NCBI GenBank assembly: GCA_005402585.1
Contig: BIFP01000007.1
Span: 186,001-250,000, forward strand
Origin: Micromonosporaceae bacterium KJ-029
GTDB lineage: Bacteria; Actinomycetota; Actinomycetes; Mycobacteriales; Micromonosporaceae
Length of the DNA: 64,000 bases
Direction: 5' to 3'
The notes below the pieces were generated by a model. The model searched no databases and was not told where the DNA came from. It saw nothing but the letters and a program-made list of their open reading frames with translations. Shown in pieces: positions 34,353 through 42,586 of this stretch (position 1 is the first letter of the stretch; every line of letters starts with the position of its first letter). A program made the translations under genes and the position numbers.

Positions 34353-35549
34353 GTGCCCGACCGTCCCGCCCCACCTCCCGGGACCACCGGCCCAGCCGCG
34401 CCACGGCCGAACGCCGCGCTACCGCCTAACGCCGCGCCACCGCCTGACGCGACCTCAGCCGGCGACGCCGACGCGATCGTGCCACTGCCGCAAGCCGCGC
34501 CGGACATCGCCACCGGCACCGCCGCCAGCGCGATCACCGACGGCATCGCCGGCTGGGTCGGCAGCGCCCCGCTACGGGAACTCGTGGCGCGCTTCGGTGG
34601 CCGGTGGCCGGGCGGTGACCTCGCCGCGGTGCTCGCCGGGCTGGACGAGTTCTCCGCCCGGCACTGGGATTTCCGAGCCGGTCGGGAGCGGCCCGAGGCC
34701 CGGGAACCCGACCTCGACCCGGCCACCAGCAAGCTGGTGCACGCCGCTGCGGGCACGCTCGGCCTGGTCCGGCCGCAGCCGCCGGCCCGTACCCGGTACG
34801 CGCATCTGGTGGTGCTGGGCGGCCTGGCTCACGCCTGCCTGCGCCGGGTGGCGTACGCGGCACACCTGCTCCACGGCGTGGAGGTCAGCGGCGAGGTGGC
34901 GGTGCTGGGCAGTTACCGGCGGCTGTCCGAGGTGGAACTGGAAACCCTCGCCGAGGCGGGGGTGTCCGGCTGTGACACCGAGGTGGACGCGCTGGACGCG
35001 GCGGTCCGCCGCACGTTCGGGGTGACCGTGCCCGATGACGACGACGGCCTGGACGCCGACCACCCGCACCATTCCTGGTCGTCGCGGACCTACCGGCCCG
35101 ACGGCACCCCGTCGGTGCGGGTGCTGGCCGCGCCGTCGAGCGAACCCGAGCGCCGTCGCGCGCACACCGCCGACACCCAGCGCTTCTGGGCCGGGCACGC
35201 CCAGCTCTCCCCCGGCGAGCCGGTGCTGCTGGTCACCGCGCCGATCTACGTGCCGTTCCAGCACTGCGACGCGCTGCGCACCCTCGCCGTGCCCTACGGC
35301 TGCGAGATCGACACGGTCGGCGTCGACCCCGCGCTGCCCGACGTGACCCGGTTGCCGGAGCCCACCCTCACCCCCGGCCGCTACCTCCAGGAGATCCGCT
35401 CGGCCATCCGCTCCATGCGCGCCCTGCACACCACCCTCGCCGATCCACCGTCCACAGTGACCGCGATGGCGGGAACCGAGCTGCGTCGCGCCGGGTGGGC
35501 CGGCCGGTCCGACGGAACCGGCGCGGCGCAGCGGCCGTCCGACCCATGA
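34353..35549 (+). CDS. Conserved protein of unknown function
   Basis: 398 residues starting at a GTG with TACGAT exactly 6 nt upstream (leaderless). The first 60 residues are Pro/Ala-rich and disordered. The rest is a soluble alpha/beta protein: LVVLGGLAHACLRRVAYAA, a stretch around VAVLGSYRRLSEVE, and VLLVTAPIYVPFQHCDALR. That layout recalls proteins that read out nucleotide or sugar ligands, but I recognise no family. An Asp-rich run DDDDGLDADH is notable. It is followed 30 bases later by the lipoprotein gene and may be co-transcribed with it. Confidence 0.7.
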   Translation: MPDRPAPPPGTTGPAAPRPNAALPPNAAPPPDATSAGDADAIVPLPQAAPDIATGTAASAITDGIAGWVGSAPLRELVARFGGRWPGGDLAAVLAGLDEFSARHWDFRAGRERPEAREPDLDPATSKLVHAAAGTLGLVRPQPPARTRYAHLVVLGGLAHACLRRVAYAAHLLHGVEVSGEVAVLGSYRRLSEVELETLAEAGVSGCDTEVDALDAAVRRTFGVTVPDDDDGLDADHPHHSWSSRTYRPDGTPSVRVLAAPSSEPERRRAHTADTQRFWAGHAQLSPGEPVLLVTAPIYVPFQHCDALRTLAVPYGCEIDTVGVDPALPDVTRLPEPTLTPGRYLQEIRSAIRSMRALHTTLADPPSTVTAMAGTELRRAGWAGRSDGTGAAQRPSDP

Positions 35550-35579
35550 CGGCACCGAAGACGTGAACAGGAGGAGCGG

Positions 35580-36143
35580 ATGGCTCACCCGTCCCACCGT
35601 GGCCGGCGAGGAGTGCTGCTGCTGGCGCTGGCCATTGCCGGCTCGGTCCTCTCGCCCGGCTGCGGCGACCGGGCGGCACCCCGCTCGGCTGCAGAGGATC
35701 CGGAGTTGGTGGGCGCCGCCCAGACCGTGGAGGCGGACCTGCGGCAGTCGTTCGAGGACACCTTCGCCGGGCTCCAGCTCGACCACGCGGAGAGCCGGCT
35801 GATCGTCTACCGGCGGCCGGACCCCCGGCTGGACGCCCGGGTACGGGACCTTGCCCCGTCGGTCACCGTCGACCTCCGGGACGCGGCGTACTCGCTGGCC
35901 GACATGCGGCGCACGGTGGACCGTATCGTCGCCGACGGCGGGTACTGGGCCGCCCGGGGAATCACGATCACCGGGGCGGCACCCCGACCGGACGGCTCCG
36001 GGGTCTCGGTCTACACCCGCACCGGCGACGACGCGGAGCGGTCGGCGCTGTCCGAACGCTATCCCGAGATGCCACTCGACGTGGAGAAGCGGACCATCGT
36101 GCCGCCGACCCACCAACCGCCGTCCGACATCGTGATCGGCTGA
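35580..36143 (+). CDS. Lipoprotein resembling the propeptide of the adjacent protease
   Basis: 187 residues with a signal peptide and lipobox LSPGC (Cys28); AGGAGG precedes the ATG. Residues 62-150 align by eye with residues 90-180 of the convergent secreted serine protease: both have AAYSLADMRRTVDRIV-like (PAPYTEAELRREVERLV in the protease) and APRPDGSGV (MPMPDGSGI). In the protease this is the propeptide region. The lipoprotein has no protease domain, so it may be a membrane-anchored relative of the propeptide, possibly an inhibitor or chaperone. That role is inference only. Confidence 0.78.
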   Translation: MAHPSHRGRRGVLLLALAIAGSVLSPGCGDRAAPRSAAEDPELVGAAQTVEADLRQSFEDTFAGLQLDHAESRLIVYRRPDPRLDARVRDLAPSVTVDLRDAAYSLADMRRTVDRIVADGGYWAARGITITGAAPRPDGSGVSVYTRTGDDAERSALSERYPEMPLDVEKRTIVPPTHQPPSDIVIG

Positions 36144-36178
36144 ACGAGCCGCCCGGGGGCGTGCCCCGAAGCCCGGCG

Positions 36179-36210
36179 GAGCCCGGCCGAACGAGGTGTC
36201 GGCCGGGCTC
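36179..36210. terminator. Bidirectional terminator, lipoprotein / protease
   Basis: GAGCCCGGCCGA and TCGGCCGGGCTC pair perfectly (12 bp, 8-nt loop) between the two convergent stop codons, 36 and 15 bases from them. Confidence 0.8.
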
Positions 36211-36224
36211 CCGGGACTCGTCGG

Positions 36225-37595
36225 TCAGCCGACGTTGATCCGTACGCCGATGGTGTTCATGATGTCCATGACCTCGCCGTAGAGGACGCTCGACGAGCAC
36301 CTCCGGCCGGTGTAGACGTAGCCGGTGCAGGGCCGTTCGAGTTCGAGGTCGATCGCGGAGATGACGCCCCGGGCGATAGCCCGCTGGTCCGACGTCCGGA
36401 TGGCGTAGACCGGGCCGCCGCTGTCCCCGTTGCCGGCCACGGAAACACCGGGCAGCTGCGCGTTGACCATGTTGGTCATCACGCCGACGCCGTGCGCCGG
36501 CGGGTCGAACCGGTACGAGATGCCGGTGGCGGCCACCCGGATCCCGCACACCGTCCCGGTGTACGAGCCGGAGGTGCAGACCAGGTCCCCGATGGTGTTC
36601 CGGCTCGCGCCGCCGACCCGGATTCCGCTCGTCGCGCCGAGGTCGTTGTTGTTGGGGTTTACCGGTGGGCCGTGGTAGACGGCGTTACCCGCGCCGTCCG
36701 GAGTCAGGATGGCGTGTCCGTCGTGCGCGAGGGCGCGGGAGGTGATGACGCTGCCGTACGTGTTCCGCTCCGGGCCGTTGCCGAAGTTCACCGCGCCCGT
36801 ACGCCACTCACCCTGGCCGCAGTGGGCCGCGCTGAGCAGGTACGTCGCGGCACCGTTGAGCCCGGTCACCCCGAACGCGTTGCTGCAGCTCCCACCGGCG
36901 GTGCGCTCCATGTAGCCGCCACCCCAGAAGGGACCCCAGTCGTACCAGCGGCTGGCGGGGGCGAGTTCGCTGCTCACGTCGACGGTGAGCGGGAACTCGC
37001 TGTCGAGCGCGGGTACCGACCGCAACGCGGACGCCGGGCTGGTGCCGGCCGGCAGACCGCCGATGTTGACCTTGATGCCGCTGCCGTCCGGCATCGGCAT
37101 CGCCGCCATGACCCGTTGGCCGGACGGCTTGCCGGTGTGCAGCGGCAGCCGGACGAGGCGTTCCACCTCACGGCGCAGTTCCGCCTCGGTGTAGGGGGCT
37201 GGCCGGACGACGACCGTGATGCCCGTGCTGCGGGCGCGGCCGATCTCGGCGGTGATCGTCTCCGGCATCGTGCCGTGCCAGTAGAGCCGCAGGGTGTTCC
37301 GTTCCGGCTCGACGGCGATCCCCGCCACGTCGCCGGAGCCCTTCGCGCCCTTGCCGGCGAGGGCCCGGATGGTCGTGACGACCCGGCTCAGTTCCTCCTG
37401 TGCCCGCATGGCGGCGAGCAGTTCCGGGGTCATCCCGGGCGTCTTCGCCAGGAGGTCCTCAACGCCGCTGACGACGGACCTGTCCGGGACGGACGGACCG
37501 GGATCGGCCAGTGCGGCCGAGGGTGTGGCGGCCACGGCGACCGCCAGCACCGTGACGAGCGCAGCCGGACGCAGGGCGGACAAGCGTTTTCCCAT
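36225..37595 (-). CDS. Secreted chymotrypsin-like serine protease with propeptide
   Basis: 456 residues. ATG after GGGGAG six bases upstream. Signal peptide 1-30 (cleavage near SAALA). A propeptide of about 180 residues is followed by an S1 domain: His258 in LLSAAHCG, Asp292 in LAHDGHAIL, Ser392 in GNGDSGGPV. Paired cysteines (C237/C259, C340/C350) support disulfides. The layout is that of streptogrisin or S1E-type proteases, in which the propeptide folds and inhibits the enzyme until cleaved. The oxyanion and specificity pocket look normal. It is convergent with the lipoprotein that shares its propeptide motif. Confidence 0.87.
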   Translation of the reverse strand: MGKRLSALRPAALVTVLAVAVAATPSAALADPGPSVPDRSVVSGVEDLLAKTPGMTPELLAAMRAQEELSRVVTTIRALAGKGAKGSGDVAGIAVEPERNTLRLYWHGTMPETITAEIGRARSTGITVVVRPAPYTEAELRREVERLVRLPLHTGKPSGQRVMAAMPMPDGSGIKVNIGGLPAGTSPASALRSVPALDSEFPLTVDVSSELAPASRWYDWGPFWGGGYMERTAGGSCSNAFGVTGLNGAATYLLSAAHCGQGEWRTGAVNFGNGPERNTYGSVITSRALAHDGHAILTPDGAGNAVYHGPPVNPNNNDLGATSGIRVGGASRNTIGDLVCTSGSYTGTVCGIRVAATGISYRFDPPAHGVGVMTNMVNAQLPGVSVAGNGDSGGPVYAIRTSDQRAIARGVISAIDLELERPCTGYVYTGRRCSSSVLYGEVMDIMNTIGVRINVG

Positions 37596-37820
37596 GAACA
37601 CTCCCCGAAGTGCTGGGTACGGTGTGACCCACCGAGACATCGATGATCACATCTGCCTGGTTGCCGACCGTAATTGATGCTCATACGATCCGCAACACCC
37701 TTCAAGGGATGTTCATGGATGCGACGCCCGCCGGCACTTCCGCCCAGGGCAAGGTCGCCAAGCCAGCTCTGCTGGTGGCGATGTCGATGGCGGCGCTGCC
37801 GGTACCGGGCGCCGTGTGGG
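37596..37820. other. Gap between protease and murD2 genes
   Basis: This gap holds the protease promoter (AT-richer block 37640-37690). It also holds the first part of a plus-strand frame (37713-37942, ATG after AAGGG) whose first 35 codons look coding (GKVAKPALLVAMSMAALPVP) but which then runs antisense into murD2. I think it is a gene fragment or chance. Confidence 0.35.
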
Positions 37821-39170
37821 CTATCTCGGGGCGGTGGCGCGGACCGCCTCGGCGAAGACTTCGGAGCGGTGTTCGAAGTTGCGGAACCGGCCGTAGCTCG
37901 GTGCGGCCGGGGAGAGCAGCACCACCCCGCCGGCCGGAGTGACCTGGCGAGCCAACTGCACCGCGTCGGTGAGGTCCTCGACCAGTTCGGTACGCACCTT
38001 CGGCAACCCGTCGAGCGCCTCGACGATGCGCGGGCCGCTGTCCGGGATGCCGATCACGGTGAGTTCCCGCTCGGCCAGATGGTCCCGCAGCGGTGCGTAG
38101 TCGACGCCCCGGTCGTTGCCGCCGACGATCACGGTCAACGGCCGCCCGTCGTACGCGTCAATGGCGTGCATGGCCGCGTACGGGCTGGTCGCGAGGGTGT
38201 CGTCGACGAAGGTCAGGCCGGACGGGTCGGCGATCTCGGTCAGCCGGTGGGCCAGTCCCTGGAACTCGGCCACCGCCACGGCCAGGGTGTCCTTGCGGTC
38301 GACCAGGTCCACGCCGAGCGCGTCGAGCACGGCCAGGGCCACGCAGAGGTTGCCCTCGTTGTGCCGGCCGACCAGCGGCAGCACCGCCCGGGGGAACAGC
38401 GGCTGGTCGACCCGGTGGAACCAGGGCGTACCGTCCGGCCCGGCGGCCACGTTCACCGAGTCTGCGCTGCCGGCGCGGATCGCCGCCCGGTCGCCCAGTT
38501 CGAACGCCAGCCGCGGGTCGGCGCCGTTGACGACCACGGTGCGTGGGCCGTACGCGAGCAGGTTGAGCTTGTCCCGGTAGTACTCCCGCTCACCGCCGTG
38601 CGCGTCGAGGTGCTCGGGGAACAGCGCGGTGACCACCGCGACCCGGGGCGACTCGGTCAGGTCGCTGCACTGGTAGCTGGACAGCTCCAGCACGTACAGC
38701 TCCGCCTCCGGCAGGTCCAGCGTCGGCACGCCGATGTTGCCGCCGAAGACGTTCGGTCGGCCCACCGCGGTCAGCAGGTGGCTGATCAGGCTCGATGTGG
38801 TGCTCTTGCCCTTGCTGCCGGTCACCCCGATGGTGCGGTCGCCGTGGTCGGCCATCCACAGCGAGGTGCCCTGGGTGATGGTGGCGCCCCGGCGACGCAG
38901 CTCCACCAGCCACGGGTGGGTCTGTGGCACGCCCGGCGAGCGGACCACCACGTCGGCGGCGGCCAGCCGGGCGAAGCCCTCCTCGCCGGTGACCAGCGGG
39001 GCGGCCTCCGCCAGCGGCCCGTCCCAGGGCAGCGAGAGGAAGTTGGCGCTGTCGTCGACGGCGACCAGGTCCGCCGGGCCGTGGGCGGCGATCGCGATCA
39101 CCGCGGCCCGCCCCTCCCGGCCGGCCCCCCAGACGGCGACGGTACGTCCGCGCAGGTCAGACAGGCGCAC
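37821..39170 (-). CDS. murD2: MurD2: UDP-MurNAc-L-alanine--L-glutamate ligase
   Basis: 449 residues from a GTG with GAGGAG six bases upstream. Mur ligase architecture: N-terminal Rossmann domain (VAVWGAGREG), central ATPase with the loop GVTGSKGKSTTSSL, and a C-terminal glutamate-binding domain. It is a MurD relative but lies outside the dcw cluster and directly divergent from murL. In Xanthomonas the equivalent MurD2 adds L-Glu instead of D-Glu to UDP-MurNAc-L-Ala, and MurL then inverts it. The assignment to MurD2 rests on this pairing and on sequence character; residues that set L/D preference are not known to me. Confidence 0.85.
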   Translation of the reverse strand: MRLSDLRGRTVAVWGAGREGRAAVIAIAAHGPADLVAVDDSANFLSLPWDGPLAEAAPLVTGEEGFARLAAADVVVRSPGVPQTHPWLVELRRRGATITQGTSLWMADHGDRTIGVTGSKGKSTTSSLISHLLTAVGRPNVFGGNIGVPTLDLPEAELYVLELSSYQCSDLTESPRVAVVTALFPEHLDAHGGEREYYRDKLNLLAYGPRTVVVNGADPRLAFELGDRAAIRAGSADSVNVAAGPDGTPWFHRVDQPLFPRAVLPLVGRHNEGNLCVALAVLDALGVDLVDRKDTLAVAVAEFQGLAHRLTEIADPSGLTFVDDTLATSPYAAMHAIDAYDGRPLTVIVGGNDRGVDYAPLRDHLAERELTVIGIPDSGPRIVEALDGLPKVRTELVEDLTDAVQLARQVTPAGGVVLLSPAAPSYGRFRNFEHRSEVFAEAVRATAPR

Positions 39171-39260
39171 AGGGTTCTCCTCGGGTTCGGCGGCGGCAGG
39201 GCACGGGCACGGTCCGGCGGAGCCGGGCACGGCCGGACGAACCAGGGCCTAGTATGGCGT

Positions 39261-40616
39261 GTGCCCAATACGCAGCTCCGGCGGATGGACGCCTTCACCT
39301 TCCCGTCCTACTCGATCGACCTCTCCACCGGGGAGGTGTTGTTCGACTACGCCCTGACCGGGCCCGACGGCGAGCAGCGATTCACCGAGGTGATCGCGCT
39401 GCCGGTGCCCGAGGAGTCACCGTCGGACGCCGCCGTGGCCGCGCTCGGCCGGGTGCTGGAACTGCTGCACGTCGTCGCCGGGGTCAGCTACTACAAGACC
39501 GCCGCACCGGGGCAGCTGGTGCTGCCGGCGCCGCTGGGCCCGGCCGCCGCCGAGTTCGTCCGGGCCGTCTACACCAAGGGCCTGGCCGAGTACGCGTACC
39601 GAAACCAGCTCCCGCACGTGCTGGAACTGACCCCGCGGATCCCGGACGGCCGGGTGCGGCCCGCCGCCGAGTACGACAACTCCGACCGGCGCCCGTTGTC
39701 GGCGGTCGGCGGTGGCAAGGACTCGATCGTCAGCCTGGAGGCGCTGCGCCGGGCCGGCCTCGACCCGGTGCCCTTCTCGGTCAACCCGAACCATGTGATC
39801 AACGCGGTGAACGCGGCGTCCGGGCTCACCCCGCTGGCCGCCCGGCGGCGCATCGACCCGGTGCTGTTCGAGCTGAACGCGGCCGGCGCCCGTAACGGAC
39901 ACATCCCGGTCACCGCGATCAACTCGCTGATCGCGGTCGCCACCGCGGTACTGCACGGTCTGGGCCCGGTGGTGATGTCCAACGAGCGTTCGGCGTCGGA
40001 CCCGAACCTGATCTGGAACGGTCACGAGATCAACCACCAGTGGTCCAAGGGGGTGGAGGCCGAGGGGCTGCTACGGGCGGCCCTCGCGGAGCACGCGGGG
40101 CTGGCCGAGCCGTACTTCTCTCTGCTGCGCCCGCTCTCGGAGCTGCACATCGCCCGGCTGTTCGCCTCGATCGACCGCTACGACGATGTGGTGACCAGCT
40201 GCAACGCGGCGTTCAAGCTGCGCGACGCCAGCGAGCGGTGGTGCCGCGACTGCCCCAAGTGTCGGTTCGTCTTCCTGGCCCTGGCGCCGTTCATGCCCCG
40301 TGAGCGGATCACCCACATCTTCGGCGGGGACCTGCTCGCCGACGAGACACAGATCCCCGGCTACCGCGAGCTGCTCGGCGTGGACGGGCACAAGCCGTTC
40401 GAGTGCGTCGGCGAGGTGGAGGAGTCGGTGGTGGCGCTGAGCCTGCTCGCCGAGCAGCCCGACTGGCGGGACACTCCGGTCGTCCAGGCCCTGGTAGCCG
40501 CGGTTCCCGACACCGCCTGGGCCACCGCCGCCGCCTCCGACGCCTTCACCCCCGGCGGCGGCCCCAACTACGTCCCGCCCACCTACACCAAGGCCCTCCA
40601 CTCCCTCACCACCTAG
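39261..40616 (+). CDS. murL: MurL: UDP-MurNAc-L-Ala-L-Glu epimerase
   Basis: 451 residues. It inverts the terminal L-Glu of UDP-MurNAc-L-Ala-L-Glu to D-Glu in an ATP-dependent reaction, replacing glutamate racemase in peptidoglycan synthesis. The nucleotide loop SAVGGGKDSIVSLEAL is PP-loop-like, in keeping with adenylation of the glutamate carboxylate. NPNHVINAVN, VVMSNERSASDPN and CRDCPKCRFVF are further family blocks. TAGTAT stands 5 nt before the GTG, so the transcript is leaderless. It is divergent from murD2 across 90 bases. Family membership is clear. Confidence 0.9.
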   Translation: MPNTQLRRMDAFTFPSYSIDLSTGEVLFDYALTGPDGEQRFTEVIALPVPEESPSDAAVAALGRVLELLHVVAGVSYYKTAAPGQLVLPAPLGPAAAEFVRAVYTKGLAEYAYRNQLPHVLELTPRIPDGRVRPAAEYDNSDRRPLSAVGGGKDSIVSLEALRRAGLDPVPFSVNPNHVINAVNAASGLTPLAARRRIDPVLFELNAAGARNGHIPVTAINSLIAVATAVLHGLGPVVMSNERSASDPNLIWNGHEINHQWSKGVEAEGLLRAALAEHAGLAEPYFSLLRPLSELHIARLFASIDRYDDVVTSCNAAFKLRDASERWCRDCPKCRFVFLALAPFMPRERITHIFGGDLLADETQIPGYRELLGVDGHKPFECVGEVEESVVALSLLAEQPDWRDTPVVQALVAAVPDTAWATAAASDAFTPGGGPNYVPPTYTKALHSLTT

Positions 40617-40639
40617 CGCCCCACCCGCCCCCGCCCCGC

Positions 40640-40800
40640 CGCCCCGCCCCGCCCCGCCCCGCCGATCATGGACTTGTGGTGGGCGCTTTGCACCGCTTCG
40701 GGGCTTTTGCGGGGCACCACAACTGCATGATCGGCGCGAGGGTGCGGGCGGGACGGGGGCGGGTGGGGGCGGGGCGAGGCGAGGCGAGGCGAGGCGAGGG
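40640..40800. repeat. Long palindrome A flanked by pentanucleotide runs
   Basis: Between convergent murL and the PucR gene. CCGATCATGGACTTGTGGTG (40662-40681) pairs with CACCACAACTGCATGATCGG (40715-40734), two mismatches. On the left are repeated GCCCC units (40640-40663), on the right five GGCGA units (40774-40798). It is member A of the window's GATC-arm palindrome family. Confidence 0.75.
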
Positions 40801-40805
40801 GCGGG

Positions 40806-42536
40806 TCAGGGGGTGCGGATGGCGTCGAGGGCGAGCAGGGCGACGTGTAGGGAGAGGCAGGCGTCGACCGAGTCGAGGTCGACGTCGAGGATCCGGCCGA
40901 TGCGGGCCAGCCGCTCGTAGAACGCCGGCCGGGACAGGTGCGCCGCAGCGGCCGCCGCCGACTTGTTCCGGCCCTGCTCCAGGTACGCCCGCAGGGTGCC
41001 GAGCAGCTGCTCGCGCGGATGCCGGGCGTCGTACGCCAGCAGGGCACCCAACTCCCGCTCGACGAACGTCTGTAGGCGCGGTTCGTCGCGCAGCAGGTGC
41101 AACAGCCCGGCGAGCCCGACGTGCGGCAGCCGGAAGATCGGCAGATCCCGCCGGTCCCGGCGGGCCGTCTCGGCGACCTGCCGGGCCTCGATCAGCGACC
41201 GTCCCGCCTCCCGCAGGGTGCCGACCCCGGACCCGGCCGCGATGATCAGCCCGCCGGGCACCCGGGCGTTCGTACCGGCCGGCTCCGGCCGGGGATCGGG
41301 GCGGATCCGGCGCAGGGCGGCGGCGAACGCGGCCAGCGCCCGCTCCTCCACCGCCGCGTCGGGCAGGGCCAGCAGGGCCCCGACCGCCTGGTCGTCGACG
41401 GCGCTGGTCAGCCCGGTCAGGTTCGCCTCGTGCAGCGCCTGCCCCACCGCTTCGGCGAGATCCCGCAGCCGGGCCGGACCGGGATCCCCGGCCGGGGAGT
41501 TCTCCCCCGCCGTCTCGTCGGCCCGGTGCCGGACCACCACCCCGACCAGGTGGCGCCGCTCCAGCACCAGCCCCAGCGCCCGGGCCCGGAGGGCCACCTC
41601 GTCCACCGGCCGGGAGTGGTCCAGCAACGCGGTGAGCAGGGTGCGGTGGATCTGCCGTTCGAGCCCCTCGGCGTCACGGCGGATCAGCCGGCCCAGTGCC
41701 AGGGTCGAGGCGGCCCGCTCGACCAGGATGGTCAGCCGGGTCGGCGGGGCGTCCGGGCACGCCGGAGGGCCACCCGCCGGGTCGAGGGCACCCCGGCGCG
41801 GGCTCAGGTCACCACCGGCGGGCCAGCGCAGCAGCAGCCGGCCCCAGTCCTCCCCCCGGGCTCCGACCATGGTCACCAGCCAGCCGCGGTCCGGGTCGTA
41901 CGCCGTGCGGCCGGCCGGCCGGATCCGCCGGGAGTGCTGCTCCCAGCCGTCGAGCAGCAGCTCGGCGTTCTCCCCCGCCGGGTCGTACGCGAGCACCTGG
42001 CGGGACAGGTTCTCCAGCACCACCGGGCAGCCGGACAGCTCGGCGGCCTGCCGGACCACCTCCCCCGGGTCGGCGCCCTCCACGGACAGCTCGGTGAACC
42101 GCTGGTGGATCTCCTCGGTGGCGCGCAGCTCGGTGAGCTGGGCGTCCACGATCAGCGCGTGCACCGCCTCGGTGATCCGGACGAACGGGGTGGCCCGGCG
42201 CAGCTCCACCAACGGCAGCCCGTGCCGCTCGGCGGCGGCGGCCATCACCCGTGGTACCCCGTTGAGGTAGCGGCGGCCCAGCTCGACCACCAGCCCGGAG
42301 ACGCCGACACCGGCCAGATCGCCGATGAAGGCCCGCAACCCGGCGTCGTCGCCGGGCAGCCCGATGCCGGTGGTGAGCACCAGTTCGCCGCCGCCGAGCA
42401 GGGTGGCGATGTCCGGCACCTCGGCGACGTGTACCCAGCGCACCGGGCGGTCCAGCCCGGCCTCCCCGGCGACCAGGCGCGGGGCGCCATGGCGGACCGG
42501 ATCCAGCGCGAGGACCTCACGGACGGTAGGGAACAC
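40806..42536 (-). CDS. PucR-family transcriptional regulator
   Basis: 576 residues. N-terminal PucR domain (FPTVREVLALDPVRHGAP, residues 2-125), a GGDEF-like middle region, and a C-terminal PucR helix-turn-helix (TLRAYLEQGRNKSAAAAAAH, about residues 515-570). Start: GTG 42536 with TACCGT 7 nt upstream (leaderless); a GTG three codons earlier is possible. PucR proteins govern purine, pyrimidine or amine catabolism. In many actinomycetes such a regulator adjoins class III transaminase and mmsA genes; those are 6-10 kb away here, so it is a candidate for their control, without proof. Confidence 0.87.
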   Translation of the reverse strand: MFPTVREVLALDPVRHGAPRLVAGEAGLDRPVRWVHVAEVPDIATLLGGGELVLTTGIGLPGDDAGLRAFIGDLAGVGVSGLVVELGRRYLNGVPRVMAAAAERHGLPLVELRRATPFVRITEAVHALIVDAQLTELRATEEIHQRFTELSVEGADPGEVVRQAAELSGCPVVLENLSRQVLAYDPAGENAELLLDGWEQHSRRIRPAGRTAYDPDRGWLVTMVGARGEDWGRLLLRWPAGGDLSPRRGALDPAGGPPACPDAPPTRLTILVERAASTLALGRLIRRDAEGLERQIHRTLLTALLDHSRPVDEVALRARALGLVLERRHLVGVVVRHRADETAGENSPAGDPGPARLRDLAEAVGQALHEANLTGLTSAVDDQAVGALLALPDAAVEERALAAFAAALRRIRPDPRPEPAGTNARVPGGLIIAAGSGVGTLREAGRSLIEARQVAETARRDRRDLPIFRLPHVGLAGLLHLLRDEPRLQTFVERELGALLAYDARHPREQLLGTLRAYLEQGRNKSAAAAAAHLSRPAFYERLARIGRILDVDLDSVDACLSLHVALLALDAIRTP

Positions 42537-42586
42537 GCGCGACACGGTACCCGCAGGTCACCGCGAACCTCGACCAGCGGGTCGGG

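Noticed and set aside
37713..37942. Short plus-strand ORF with AAGGG before its ATG
   Set aside because: Only the first 35 codons look coding, then it runs antisense into murD2; no family.
37821..39170. Canonical dcw-cluster MurD
   Set aside because: No other dcw genes are nearby and the gene is divergent from murL, so MurD2 fits better.
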